Assembly: GCA_022577435.1 (NCBI GenBank)
Contig: JAKOON010000007.1
Location: 13,672,426 to 13,736,425 of the forward strand
DNA length: 64,000 nt
Origin: Embiotoca jacksoni
Taxonomy: Eukaryota; Chordata; Actinopteri; Embiotocidae
Direction: 5' to 3'
The position numbers and the translations under genes were made by a program. Below the pieces are notes generated by a model that saw only the letters and a list, made by a program, of their open reading frames with translations, had not been told where the DNA came from and searched no databases. Shown piece after piece: positions 33,783-45,800 of the stretch. The stretch's first letter is position 1. Every line of letters begins with the position of its first letter.

Positions 33783-34508
33783 TTACTGTCTCCCACTCTG
33801 AGCTTCCTCCATGTCGCTGAGATGCGAAGACTCTCCATCGCTGCTGTTGTAGGATTTATTTGACTCCAAGTCAGATGTGGGACCAAATATAATCAGGTGG
33901 CCAATAGAGGCGGATGGGTCTCGCTGGTCCCCGGTCAGCGGGTTCGGGGGCTGCGCGGTGTCTCCCGGCCGGATGGAGTGAATCAGGTTCCTCCTGGAGG
34001 TCTTGTCCGCGGAGCCCGGACGAGGACTCCTGCACTCCGGATGAACCACGTCGTCCAGGAGCTCGGACAGCTCGGTGATGTAAATCTGCGCCATTTGAAG
34101 AGTGTCATATTTGGATAGCTTTTTCTCGTTTTCCAGGGAGGGGATGACGCTCCTCAGCTCGTCAAAGGCTTTGTTTAGACCGTGCATCCTTCTCCTCTCC
34201 CTGGCGTTGGCTGCGACGCGCCTGTGTCTCTGAGGGCCGAAGTGGCCCGTGTTCTCTCCATCTGCTGCCTTACCAGGGTCTTCCTCTGTGATGCCTGAAG
34301 CAGCCACACAGTCAGAGAGTTCACTCATTGGCACAAGTTTGTCCAGTGAGAGGTCTGCGGCTTCGTGCGCGTCTCTCCGTGAGAACGCGCGAATTGAATT
34401 CGAAGAAATCCAAGTTTTGGAGTTGATGTGGGCCAGGTTGCGCTGCTGCAGCAAGTTGAAATCCTCGGGGTACTCTGGCCAGCTTGAAAGCTCTGCTATT
34501 GCGGCCAT
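33783..34508 (-). CDS. atoh1: Atonal/Atoh1-family proneural bHLH factor (atoh1b/c type)
   Basis: Intronless 241-codon gene. The start is the ATG at 34508 (MAAIAELSSWPEYPEDF). The codon just before it is GTG, and the context GTGATGG is good. The bHLH domain begins near residue 98: RRVAANARERRRMHGLNKAF, then the loop VIPSLENEKK and helix 2 LSKYDTLQMAQIYITELSEL. MHGLN, KLSKY and QMAQIYI are typical of Atoh1 and differ from Atoh7 (MQGLN) and Neurod. The C-terminus is serine/acid rich (NSSDGESSHLSDMEEAQ), like the Ser-rich tail of ATOH1. Atoh1 proteins pair with E-proteins on E-boxes and specify hair cells and rhombic-lip and cerebellar granule neurons. Teleosts keep several paralogues (atoh1a, b, c); the basic and helix residues and the linkage to dok3/ddx41 suggest b or c, but I cannot decide. 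A TATA box lies about 100 bases upstream. Confidence 0.9.
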   Translation of the reverse strand: MAAIAELSSWPEYPEDFNLLQQRNLAHINSKTWISSNSIRAFSRRDAHEAADLSLDKLVPMSELSDCVAASGITEEDPGKAADGENTGHFGPQRHRRVAANARERRRMHGLNKAFDELRSVIPSLENEKKLSKYDTLQMAQIYITELSELLDDVVHPECRSPRPGSADKTSRRNLIHSIRPGDTAQPPNPLTGDQRDPSASIGHLIIFGPTSDLESNKSYNSSDGESSHLSDMEEAQSGRQ

Positions 34509-34608
34509 CACTGTAATGGCCTGCGGTTGTGCACGGCGGGGAAAGTTCGCTCAAAGGACTTTCGGCCGATGCCCCTCGTCTCTGGGGTGGTTTACGCTGA
34601 GCCAACAA

Positions 34609-34614
34609 TTTATA
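34609..34614 (-). promoter_or_regulatory. TATA box of the atoh1-type gene
   Basis: TTGTATAAATTG in the gene's direction lies 101-106 bases before the ATG. It predicts a start site near 34,580 and a 5' UTR of about 75 bases. TATA-driven, intronless structure is usual for proneural genes. Confidence 0.6.
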
Positions 34615-34699
34615 CAACCTCCCCTCAGTCACCTTGGTGTCACTCCCAGCCCTGACAGCCCTGCAGCCTCAGGAGGCAGCAGCCAATCGCACAGTCCCC

Positions 34700-36400
34700 T
34701 CTGACCCTGTCAAAGAACAACCACACAAAGCTCGACTTTTTTTCTGCTATTGTGCATTGTAACTCAATCACGACCTTGTTGTTATCCTCACACAGAGGGG
34801 AGCCGAAAGTATTAATCATTTAGAAGCGTGGCGTATACTGTATGTTGAAAAGCTTCGGAGAAGAGGGGAGAGGAGGAGGAGGTGTGAATGATCTTATGAT
34901 CTTGTTTGGGGTCTAATTCTTATTGATTACAATTTTCTATAAATGAATTTTGAAAAGTAACAAGTGCGTGTGTCAAAACAGTTTTCAAAAAAGTTTTCTG
35001 ATATTTTTTTTTTCCTTCAATTGCTTTATTTATTTACTTTATTTAATTGCTCATAGCCTATTTCTATAAGTAGCCTAAATAATTCAGGGGAAACATAAAA
35101 AAACAAAAAAACATAAAAGCTTGTATTGCCACCATCATCATCATCATCATCATCGTGGACCGCCACTGCTTCCACTCCATGGAAAATGAACTGAGACCTC
35201 GTTCTCATGAGCAAAGTATAACTGACTCCTTAATTAGGCCTAACCCTAAAGAGATCTGGAAGCAAAATGCACTGCAAGTTTGTCCTCAAACAAACAGTAA
35301 ACGATGTACAATCTTTCACGGATTATTTGCAGAGGAATAATAAAACGAACAGGTGGGAGATAGGACTTGAGGCACACCTGTCTGTAGCAGAGCCATCACG
35401 ATAACTGATAAGTTGCCTGAAGGCAATTTATGAATCATTTAGCAATAAACAAGGATGAAAACATAGGCCATAATTCAGAAGTTACTGCATTAGGCGTCTT
35501 TATTAATATCGTTTACATTGTTGTCTTCACAGGATTTAGGATTTGGTTTTCTAATGAAGGAAGACAAATGCTACAAATTTTGCTTGTGGTCTCGTGGCCC
35601 CTGCCCTGTGCCTATCAGCTGGTGTCCCCTGGCACCCCGCAACAGCTCCACACCTCTGTTTCAGACGGTGTCACCCACGTCTCCCATATGCTGCCCACAG
35701 CGTCAGCCGAGCCTCCGCGGTGACACTCACAGCTCTGACACCGGAGCTAATCACTCATTAGGCCATCAATTATACCGGAGAGGAGCGCGGACCTGTCCGG
35801 TGGGAGATCTGAGATGTTGTAGTGATGGCGACATGGACAAATTTTGCATTCAGTTAGCCCCCCACCACCCCACCCCCTCCTTTCTCTCCCTCTTTTTCTG
35901 TCTCTGTGTGCGTGACAGTCGGGGTCGAGCACTGGTAAAGAAAATCACCGTGACCTGCCTCGCCGCCAGCAGTTTAATGAGCCCTGGTCTTAGTTGAATA
36001 AATCGGCACGTTCTTCGTCCCGGGGTGTCCATTCATTTTTTGGGCTGCATGAATATTTCATTCCTTCAGCCCCACTGCCAGCGCAACAGCCTGTAACCCT
36101 GCGTGCTGGCTTTAAAAAATGCGGCTACACTTCCCATCTGGTGCGGGCGGGAGCGGGGGAGTGGCAGCCCGGGCCGAGGAGGTGCGAGGAACATTTCTAA
36201 GGTCAACTTCCAGTGACCTTCTGGAGGAGACGGAGAGGAGGGGGCACTTTATAATTTATAGTGCCATACTACTGTCCATCACTATGGAGATAGCTACTAA
36301 AAACGTGGCTAGAAAGTGGCAAAAAAACCCAAAAAAAACAAATCGTGGACCCAGAATCCCAGGAACGGATGCTGGTATTTGTTGACTCTGCACTGGGAAC
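34700..36400. other. 5' flank of the atoh1-type gene, no gene seen
   Basis: Non-coding sequence contains E-boxes CAGGTG near 35352 and CACCTG near 35376. A (CAT)7 run is at 35133-35153. Homeodomain-like cores lie at 35745-35775 (GCTAATCACTCATTAGGCC, CAATTATA). A POU-like ATGAATATTTCAT is near 36049. CpGs are more frequent from 35,700 to 36,200. These are candidate regulatory sites only. Confidence 0.4.
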
Positions 36401-37015
36401 ATTTTCAAAATAAAATGAAAACGTATAATCAAATGAAATAAAACTACCGTTAATTCACTGAAGATAATAAATGAATTTGCTTACTTGCACAGTTGGCTTT
36501 CTTCTAGAAACTGCAAATAGCCAATAGAAAATAATAACTTAAAATATGTCACTTTAACAATCTATATGGGCTTCACACACTACACCATGAAAATGTTCCA
36601 AAACCAAGTTTCCAGTTGGTCAAAATGCATAATAGCCTACAGTTACATGGGATCACGTGAGTTTTTGCACGTGAAATTGGTGTGTTTTTACTGTAAGGGG
36701 TTGTTTCTAAAATTAAGCTCCATTATTTCCCCCAAAACTTTAAGCAATGACATCATCATCATTCTATAAAATGATAAATAACTCTACAAATAACAACAAA
36801 TTTGCTCCAACCTGGTAGGCCATGTACCTTAACACTTTTGCAACACTTTAAGCGATCTTGATGGAAGTTTGCACATATTGCTTCAACAATTTCACAATGT
36901 TTCACAAAATTTCAATAGTTTCACAATGTGTCATTTTAACTTTAAGAAGCACAGACAACTGCAACAACGCTGGTGATGGGACCTGGCATTAGTCCCAGCA
37001 ACTCCCCCCTCCCCC

Positions 37016-37017
<2 letters not shown>

Positions 37018-37069
<52 letters not shown>
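37018..37069. repeat. (CA)n microsatellite
   Basis: 26 uninterrupted AC units after a C-rich run. Confidence 0.95.
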
Positions 37070-37072
<3 letters not shown>

Positions 37073-38160
37073 TAACTACTCAAACCCTAAACCCAGGCAG
37101 CCAACCACAGCAACCCACTCGTGTCAACGCATCTTCCTATGGCTGCTGTTTAACTGTCACCAACCACCTAAGTGGAAACACTGCACACCGTTTTATTAAC
37201 ATTGTAAATATTGTGTGTGTATTTTGTGGGACGATTATTGAGATATCAAGAGTAATTCCAATATTCCCTGTCTGTTTAAATTTTGAATAAATTGAGCAGT
37301 GCTAAAAATGAAATCGTCTCATAGGGGACACCTTCAAACCTCCAGTTATCCCGGGGGTACAGTTGGGGAACTGTGGCCTCACGCAATCTATAATTAATCC
37401 AGGACCATTTTTGAGGCTTGAATTTGAAATGTTGTGTTTTGTTAATACCATATGATTCATCCAAACCACTGTGGATTAAGCTATTGATGTAACACTCTAT
37501 TTTACAGTTGACTAATTTTGTAACGATTTTTCTCCCTGGAAAGAACTTGGTAATTTGGTAGGCGTCTAATTGAGGATTTTTTTTTTTTTTTTTAATTTTT
37601 TTTTTAAACTATAATATATAATAGCCTAATCAGTGGGCTATTGCATTTTATCTCCTGGAATTATTCAGAAATTAACACAGAATGACCAGAGGTACATCAC
37701 AGGTACACTCTACATATACATACTGAGTAGATACATTAACAAAAAATAATTAGATATATAGACAGTTGAATGATGGTGAATCATTTGATTTAAATTATAT
37801 GTTTCAGGTGTTCTATTTATTATGTCTACCTACTGCAACACATCCACCCCACCCTGAATATACTTTCAGACAGCTTACATAAAGTATTACTAACAACATA
37901 CAGCAGGATCATGAATAAGCTCTACTTTGACACATTTCCTTCCTCTCTGCCTCACTGGGGCTGATCGGTCCAACACTAAGCTACCGTTTTGCCATGATAC
38001 TTTAATTAAAGACTCTTTAATTTAGTAACAATAGAGGGGCTTCCATTTTTCACACAATCGTGCACCAAGAACAGTGAACCGCTTGATGTTGAGAGCAATC
38101 TACTCTGTAATTATCCTCTTACACCCGAAGCTACGGAGGTGGTTCTAGTGAGCAGAGAGA
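37070..38160. other. AT-rich gene-free stretch
   Basis: No gene. Two T-runs lie near 37580-37605. Confidence 0.5.
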
Positions 38161-38164
38161 AATC

Positions 38165-38225
38165 TTAATGCCCGGGTTTCAGACGCAAATTAGGACAATT
38201 AGCGGCCTCATTAATTTGGGAAAAG
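38165..38225. promoter_or_regulatory. candidate homeodomain-bound element
   Basis: Three TAAT-type cores fall within about 40 bases (GCAAATTAGGA, ACAATTAGCGG, CATTAATTTGG) next to an otherwise unrepetitive stretch. Conservation was not tested. Confidence 0.3.
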
Positions 38226-38859
38226 GGAAGTAATATTCTAGTTAAAGTAATGGTTCATTATGTCAGTGTTATCTATGGCAAAAAAGGCTAATTGATGAAC
38301 TCTGAGAAGAACAATAAAACAGTGAAGAGGTCTTTTTCCGTACAGTGGCACTGTGTGGACATTTTTTTTTGCTAAATGTGCAGACAAAAATAAGAAAGCT
38401 AACTTAACTTTAGGACCTATTTACAATATCAACCGCCCAATAGCCGCACTGTTCTTCACTTAAGTGGAAGGAAATGTTGCGATGCATGAAGCTCTGCTGG
38501 GGTCTGTGATGCGGGAGACAGACGGGCCCGCAGGGGCTGCAGTTTACTCCGCACCAAGGGGACAACAAAGCTGGTCAAATACCGTCAGACCTGCACCAGT
38601 GATCACAGGTGTTACCACATAGCCTGCCTTTTGTAAGACACAGTTTAAATTATGTTTAGTAAAACGATGCTGAGCAAAAATATAGGCTGATTAATAACTT
38701 AAGTCTCAGTCTTCTACCGTTTTTGCTACCAAATCTTGTTGTATTGATTTTTTTGTAAACATGTTTTTTAAAGCCCATGTTATAGGTATCGCTACACATT
38801 GTTTAGCCTATGAGCGAAAACTATTGGCTACAATAGGCCATGAAAAAAAACACTAGTCG

Positions 38860-39680
38860 ACGTAATGTCTTATTTGTTGATTTGTGCAATTGCGCGAATG
38901 TTGCTCAAAACCTTGCCGATTTCCAAAGTTTGACACAAAATCTGATGTGCGCTCTCCGGTCATGTCCACGGACAAGTCGCAGAGGTACGGTGGAGTTGAT
39001 TGATCTCAGTTTGAAATAGCGTGTTCATGTATTAGATCTTTGGCAATGGAGAAACCTTAAAATGCTACAGGAAAGGCTCAGCAATGAAGCAATGAGCCCG
39101 GGAGGTGTTTTGAGTAACATTCGCGCTTCAGGGGGTCGGAACGTCACTGCCCAAGACCCTAAAAAAAAGGCGCACCAGGTCAGGCGACACAACCAGGTGG
39201 GTTTTCTATGACACTCTGTGCGGCGTGAATTCATATCTTGCGGTCAGGCTGTCACCCCCTGCGGCGTCTGGGGAAGTTGTGAGCGCGATGGCACTTGGGT
39301 TCTCCAATGCGCCCGCTCACAGCGCAACGATAACGCACACGTTTCTCGCCCACAGCAACACAATCTGAGCTCCCCACCACCCCTGCTCACTGGATATGAC
39401 TCCACTGCTGCTTTTCTCTGTTCCCCAATCATTTGTCACAAACTTTGACGCGTGCTGGCTGCTTAAGTTTCAGGTGCGTAAAACGTCACCAACGCATTTG
39501 GATTACTTGCTCACAAAAAGTGTGGAACTCAAAAACTGATGACGATCAAGCGACGAAATCTGAACCAGTTTACTCATTAGGGTTATGCCATTCTCCTGCT
39601 CCGTGCACGTCACGATGCTGTGCGTCGTGCGCGCGCACGAGCAGCAGTCGACTGTTATCCATCCATCCTCGTAGCGATGG
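38860..39680. promoter_or_regulatory. CpG-rich stretch in the desert
   Basis: CpG is markedly more frequent than in the flanks (for example GCGGCGTGAATTC at about 39220, TGTGAGCGCGATGG near 39280, GCGTCGTGCGCGCGCACGA at 39622-39640). AACGTCAC and ACGTCAC half-CREs recur near 39140, 39483 and 39607. Short open frames on both strands match nothing I know. It may be a promoter, a CpG-rich enhancer or an unannotated RNA start. Confidence 0.4.
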
Positions 39681-40055
39681 TTAATAATGAATATGATGCC
39701 ATGCGTATGACAGGTTAGTGTTCTGGAACATTGAGTTTTATCTGATGTGATGTGTGATCATGTTCACTAATAAAGCCGACGTGTACAAATCAATACAAGT
39801 TTTAGCCTTTTTGGTGACGGAATTTCTGTTATAACATTATCTCAGTTAACTACGGCCAGTTTTTGCTTTCGGCGCATCTATCGGTGGTAAAGGAGTGGCC
39901 GGTACATGGCAGTGATATACCGCTGAAGCGACTGTTGTACTGATGCAACAGCCGCTTTCCCATCTCGGTGCTGCTGCCTGAAATCCTCCGGAAACGGAGC
40001 TAAAGTTGACGGACCGGCCGATGACGCTATTTCCGTAATTTTTGGGCCGCAAGTC

Positions 40056-40315
40056 GCACTTCAGGATTGCTCCTTAATGTGGTTGTGTGTTTTTTTTCTT
40101 TTTGTATTAGTGATTTGCACTTCAGGACTGTACATTTTTGTCGTTGTGTTTTTTTCTTTTTTATATTTGTGATTTGCACTTCAGGGCTGCTCATTTTTTA
40201 AGTTGTGTTTTCTTTTTGTTTTTGTGTTTTGCACCTCAGGACCGCAGGTTTTTGGTGAGTTTTTTTTTCATTTTCTTTTTGTATGTATGTGTTTTGCACC
40301 TCAGTGCCACCGTAC
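40056..40315. repeat. tandem array, five units of about 60 bp
   Basis: GCACTTCAGG or GCACCTCAG recurs at 40056, 40117, 40176, 40231 and 40296, each unit followed by a G/C-rich word and a long T-rich tract with TTTTTCTTTTTGT. Unit spacing is 61, 59, 55 and 65 bases. Units diverge toward the right. Confidence 0.8.
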
Positions 40316-41199
40316 TATTCTTGTTCAAATATAATACAATATAATCATACAAAATATATATATATATTTTTTTATAAATCCTGAGGCTTCTTCACTCCAT
40401 TTGTAATGCACATATTGTTGCTACCACATTTACTGACGAAAAAAAAGAGTAGCCCCAAAGTATATAATTAGTTGTGTAATACCCATAAATTAAACAGAAA
40501 ACAATTGTAGGGTTAATATATATGCAGTTTTCAAGATATCCGGTAGGGGGCAGTAAGCGTATGCACAAAAACTCTTCAGCCGAAGTCAAAAGACAAAAAT
40601 AGGGGGAGACAGAAACGCGGAAGAAAGACAAGCAGAGTAGTCAAGCTGGCTATAGTGAAAGATAAAGTTGCGTGCTGATTAAAAGTAGAGGTGCCGTGTG
40701 TCGGCAGGCTACTTCATTGTTCACATGAAGGTTACGGACGACCAGAATTTGATGTGTTCAGATCGTTATTCTCTGGGGAATGTTTTTATTTTTTATTTTT
40801 CTGTGATAACTTAAAGTGAACTCAAACCATGACCATGGACAGAAACAAACAATTAGACACACAGCTTGATATACACCAGCACTGTTACAATTACTGTGTG
40901 AAAGATATTTAAATGTAAACTTGTATTTCTTCAGAAACTTTTGTCAACTAAGCTAAAATAGTTAGAGATAAAAAAACAATAACAAAAAAACTTGCACCCG
41001 AAGAGGATTACAGAACCGAAAATGATCACGTATTAAACTCTAATACCACCCAGATATTTACAGCATCTAAATGGTAAACAATACTTTTATGTTTTTGTTT
41101 ACAATAGTATCTGAATAAGAACTGTGAATGAATGTAAAGCTTAAGTGCAGCACTTCTATGAATGAAGGAACGTCTGTCACAATTCCAGCGTTTGCCAAA

Positions 41200-41640
41200 C
41201 AGGTTGACGTCATGCTGATGAAGTCTGTGGCGTCAAGTTAAATCTCTGTATCCCACAGTGTCCGGTGTTTTTACATCTACTGTCTGGTGTGACATTCCCG
41301 CTCTAGCCGGATGAACGCAAACTGGCTTGGTTCGTGTGCAGAGCACGTGCACCGGAGACTTCCAGTTAACTTCCGGTTTAGCTCTGCGCTAACATGAATG
41401 GCGATGAAATAATTCGATTAAGCGTCTCTGGTAGACTTTCTCCATGTCATCGGACCAAATCGATCACATTCTGACAGCGAAACAAGTCATTTCGCTGAGG
41501 TTTTGATGCCTTTCGTGTCATTTATCCACCGTTATATAACTGCAACGTTAGCGACGGAGAAGACTTCTGCAGAGCCGATAACATAAACGTGATAAATGTG
41601 CCAACAAGGTTTTTGTAATTACTGTAAGTATGCACTGCAG
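41200..41640 (+). promoter_or_regulatory. candidate unannotated promoter and non-coding first exon
   Basis: A sharp local rise in CpG (about 25 in 400 bases) includes a perfect CRE palindrome TGACGTCA at 41215-41222 and an ETS core ACTTCCGGTTT at about 41369. GCACGTGC lies near 41343. About 250 bases downstream of the ETS site is a strong donor, ACTGTAAGTA, at 41621-41630. The only ATG after the ETS site (41394) opens just 26 codons. No TATA. This fits the first, mostly untranslated exon of a transcript running right, but no downstream exon was identified. Confidence 0.4.
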
Positions 41641-42790
41641 GTTTACGTTAGTTGTTTTACTATAAAATGTCTATATTTCTTTCTTTTTTTTTTTTTTGCC
41701 CATCAAAGTGAAATGTGAAAGTGGAAGTAGTATTTTAGTCTTACTTACAGAGCTGAAACTTTAGATACTGGAGTATGTTATAGATACTATATTATATTTC
41801 ACTAAAACATGGAGTAACATTTGCAACAGACTAAACTGCCTCATGATATAAAGCAGAAACGTCGTAAATATCCCATAATAGAGTACGATTTATTGCATTA
41901 CAGTTCCATGTTTAATGCAGTACTTTTATTGGTAACAGAGTACACTGTAGTGTTGATACTTATACTATAAGTATGTCACCTGATTACTTCTTCCAAGCAC
42001 TGGATATTGGCTGTAGCATCTCTCTGTAAAAAACAACAACAACAACACATTTCTATTTTTGTCACCGAAAGGCATAAAATGAGTTTACTGCTGATCCGTG
42101 GTGAAGCCTTCTCGTAAAGCTTCAGAGTGCTTATTCAATCTTAAAAGAAGAAAAAGGCTTGATTTAATGGGCCATCCGAAGGTTTTACTTCATGTATGAC
42201 AGGCTAAAAATGCCGTTTTTTGTGTGTGCTCTTTTCATGTACCAGCACACCATATGGCAGATGGGCAAACATGGAGTAGGCTGAAAAGATCCAGTCCATC
42301 AAAAGACGAAGAAAAGGCCTCCAGACACTTGAGCATCAGGGACTCTGAGAGCTGTCAGCGGTGGATAGTAACTTACAGGGTGTAATAGATGCTGAGGCTG
42401 TTATGCTTTTAATAACATCATTATACAATGCTTTTATGTGCAGACAAGCACATGGGTGAACAAGGAATGACTTCAGTAGTTATCAGAACTTAGACCCTGT
42501 ACATTTTTTAAATGTATTGAAGACAAAAATCACACATTTGTGGAACCAGAAAATTTAAACCTCTTTCCCACGTTTGTGAAACTGCTCTCTAATTTTTGCT
42601 CACACTCTGTCAGAGAGGTGACGATGCCATCTGTTGATCTTAAAGCTGTAGTCTGTTGTGTTGCTGTTTTGAAATAGATCACACTGCAAGGTGTTTGCAA
42701 TATTTTCGTTCTTCATAAAAAATATAACAAATTACATTCAAAGCCCAAGACAATATCATCTCAAAGTACAACTTTAAAGAAATACCAGAG

Positions 42791-42839
<49 letters not shown>

Positions 42840-45800
42840 GTACGTTAATCAGCCGTTTTGCCAAAAATAGCAGATTTTAAGGAAGATGCTGTTCATTGTG
42901 GGGCTCTTTCATTGTATTGTATTACGTTTCATCACAGGGATGTTTTTATTTTTCTGGTTGCTCATGAGTTTTATTTTTCATCACATAGTTCTTGGAACAT
43001 TTGAAATATTTATCATGTAATGGTGCAGTTTAATAGAGAATAGCAGTTGTGATCACAGATGTCTCCGCTGCTTGTTTTATTTATTTGATTTGAAGGATTT
43101 GTTTCACTGACTTCTGGTTGCAAAAATGAACAGAAGGTTATTTTACAGTTAAAATATGGAAACTTTTGGTGAACAGTGTTGTAGTAGCAAACATTATGTG
43201 TAAGTATAAATCTGAAGAATTTATGAGTGTATCTGCCTTGAATGAATATAAAAAGGAGCATAAAAAAAAAAAAAATTAAAAAAAAAATAATAATAAAAAA
43301 AAAAATAATCATGTAATATCACCAGTTACCGCCAGAGGGAGACAACATGATATACTTGCCACAGGCAGTGAAGTTCATTCTTCAATCAAAAAAACAAACA
43401 TTATTATATAAATACTACAACCTCAAGCTATGATGATCCTCTAAGTGCTGATAGGGTTATTTACTGCCAGACGTAAATCCTGCACGAGATAGACAGTTGT
43501 CTGAGAAGGGGCTACCTCTGGAGGTTTCAGCGGTTGTCAGCAATCAGAAAGCTATTTACTGTGAGATAAAGATTTGTATGATAATAAGGCCCCGCTCAGT
43601 TCACTGGAGATTGCATCCCTTGTGATACAGGCCACAACAAGATGTGATATCGTATCCTCGGCCCACCAGATGTTACCCTGAATCGTCTCTCTTGAAAAGA
43701 AAAAGATCCTCTAAAAATGTCCCCAGTGTGAGACCCAGAGAGGAATCACGATGTCCCCATGATGTCCTGTCCTTTCAATTATCAGGGACAAACTAAATAA
43801 GACGGCAACGTTTGAGCTGGGAAGTGACGTGCAGCTGTCAGTAGGGAGCAGTAGTGCTCTGTGTTTGGAGCTGAGCAGAGCAGCATTTGGCTGCTCGTCA
43901 GTTAAGATGAGCAACACTTTGTCCACTGACCTCTTTGACCTTGCGGTTTGAATTAGACTTGCTGCACAAAGTGAGCTGTTATGAAGTCATGTGAACGTTG
44001 GCGAATCACGCCAGGCTGTTTTCAATATGAGATCTTTTTAAAGTGCACGACCTTCCGTGTTTTTATCGTTTGTGAAGTGAGTGCCCTGCCTTCGAAATAA
44101 AGGTGGACGACTCACTTCCTTCTTGTCGTCCTGTACGACTTGATCTCTCGCTCGCTGTTTATTAGATAGAAATTTTGAGAATCCCATGTTTAACTGACAA
44201 TCTGCATACTGACAAGCGAGTGGGATGATGTATGGAGGAAGCCCAAATATTTAGAAGGAAAAAAAAAGATTCATAATTATGTCTGTCATGATCACGGTCA
44301 GAGGGTTAGTTCAACAGGATTATTTCATTAGACGGATAGTGACAGCCACAACCAACTTCAATTATAATCATGAGATCCCTGTAATTTGGCACTAAAGATT
44401 GTTCATCAACCTCCAGTATGGATTTTCTATGGCTGATTAATGTAATTGGATTGAGAATCACTGACGTCTCAGTTTCATCTGACATGTGAGCGGACGTCAA
44501 GATTATGCAGCAACAGCCTTTAGGTTTCCATTTGTGGCTTTGAATTGTGGGTGTCTGTGAGCGGTCGCGGTTTATGATGGCGTATGTCAGCAAGAAAATG
44601 AGAAGTGAGAGATGGAAGCAGAAGGAGCCTTGAACACTGAGCTCGGGTAATAACGAAGCTGCATGTCCAACTCTATGAGGGGGCATGTATAAATAACCTT
44701 CATTATGAAAAGAGCAATTTTATGCACCTGCCTGCTAATTGTTCCCATGCTGACACGCTGAATTGGTGTGATCTCTCCTTTTTAAAGCCCTGCCTTCGCA
44801 TAGGAGGGAGGGGGGGGGGGGGTGAGATTTAAGAGTTGTAAAGAGAGAGAAATGAAGGGAGGTAGAGAAAGGGGTGAGACTGCTGATGGTGAGCTGCATC
44901 TTAAACCGAGCAGAGCTGATTTGCTGTTATAACCGTTCGATGATTTCCATCTGTAATGCGAGTTGGTGGGGGTGCCAAAGGATTTAGCGAAGGTGGTCAC
45001 GGTTCCTGCGTGGCACTGCCTGTCCATCCCCACTGCCCTCTTTTTGGTCGTCCCACTCTTAAAAGAAGATAAAATGTTGATGCCATAAATCTCAGGATTT
45101 ATCCGGGACATATATTCCCGAGCCCCAGAGGCTAAACTGAATGGAAATCATTAGCACCTTGTCCTTCAGTGTGATCCTCGGTCTGCAAAGTGCAAGTGCC
45201 ATAGGTGAGCGTCCCAGCTATGGGAAGCAGTGAACAGAGATGGATGAGACTGGCACGGCAAAGGTGAGGGGTGAGGAGGAAAGAAATAGGGGGAGACTTG
45301 AAGGAGCTGGAGTGTGTAGATGGGAGGAGGTGAAAGCTGTTGTATAGGACGAGAGGTGTGAAAGATGTGTTGTTTCCTGTGGTAGCTCAATCATTTGCAA
45401 GCATGAACAACTCTTCCCCCTTCGTGTGGATCACAGCCTGATTGCAGTTGTGAATTCGATTATTTTCTAGCGTGGTGCATTGTGTTTTTTTTTTTTACTT
45501 TGTTGAGAAATCGCCAAGTTGTTTTTCTATTCATCTTCAAAAGAGAGTTCCTGTGTCAGAGTCCTGCTGCATTCACATTTGTGGTGGATAACAAGCTAGA
45601 TTTCATCTGCATGATTTACTCAGCTAGAAATACAAGGTAAACTGACAGTCAGGCAACTCTGATGTTAAATGCTGACTAACGTGTCTCTGTGTGAATTGAA
45701 CTTACTAACAGAAATGAAATCTGATTTCCTGAATCGTTTTTCTCGCTGTTACTGTGGCTGAAAATAAACCAGACGTTGAAAGTGTCACAAAACCAGTGGA

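Noticed and set aside
34249..34704. 151-codon plus-strand open frame
   Set aside because: Antisense to the atoh1-type coding sequence and its 5' flank.
39025..39448. Open frames of 60-76 codons in the CpG-rich stretch
   Set aside because: They match nothing recognisable; high GC lowers stop frequency and explains them.
40056..40315. CRISPR-like array
   Set aside because: Eukaryotic context, the units are diverged tandem repeats and the T-rich intervals are not unique spacers.
40540..40630. GTAGGGGGCAGTAAGCG followed by GAAACGCGGAAGAAAG
   Set aside because: Reminiscent of a common teleost repeat edge, but too short and without defined ends to list as an element.
41394..41474. 26-codon frame after the ETS site in the desert promoter-like region
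   Set aside because: Too short and without recognisable motif to call a gene; at most a 5' UTR upstream frame.
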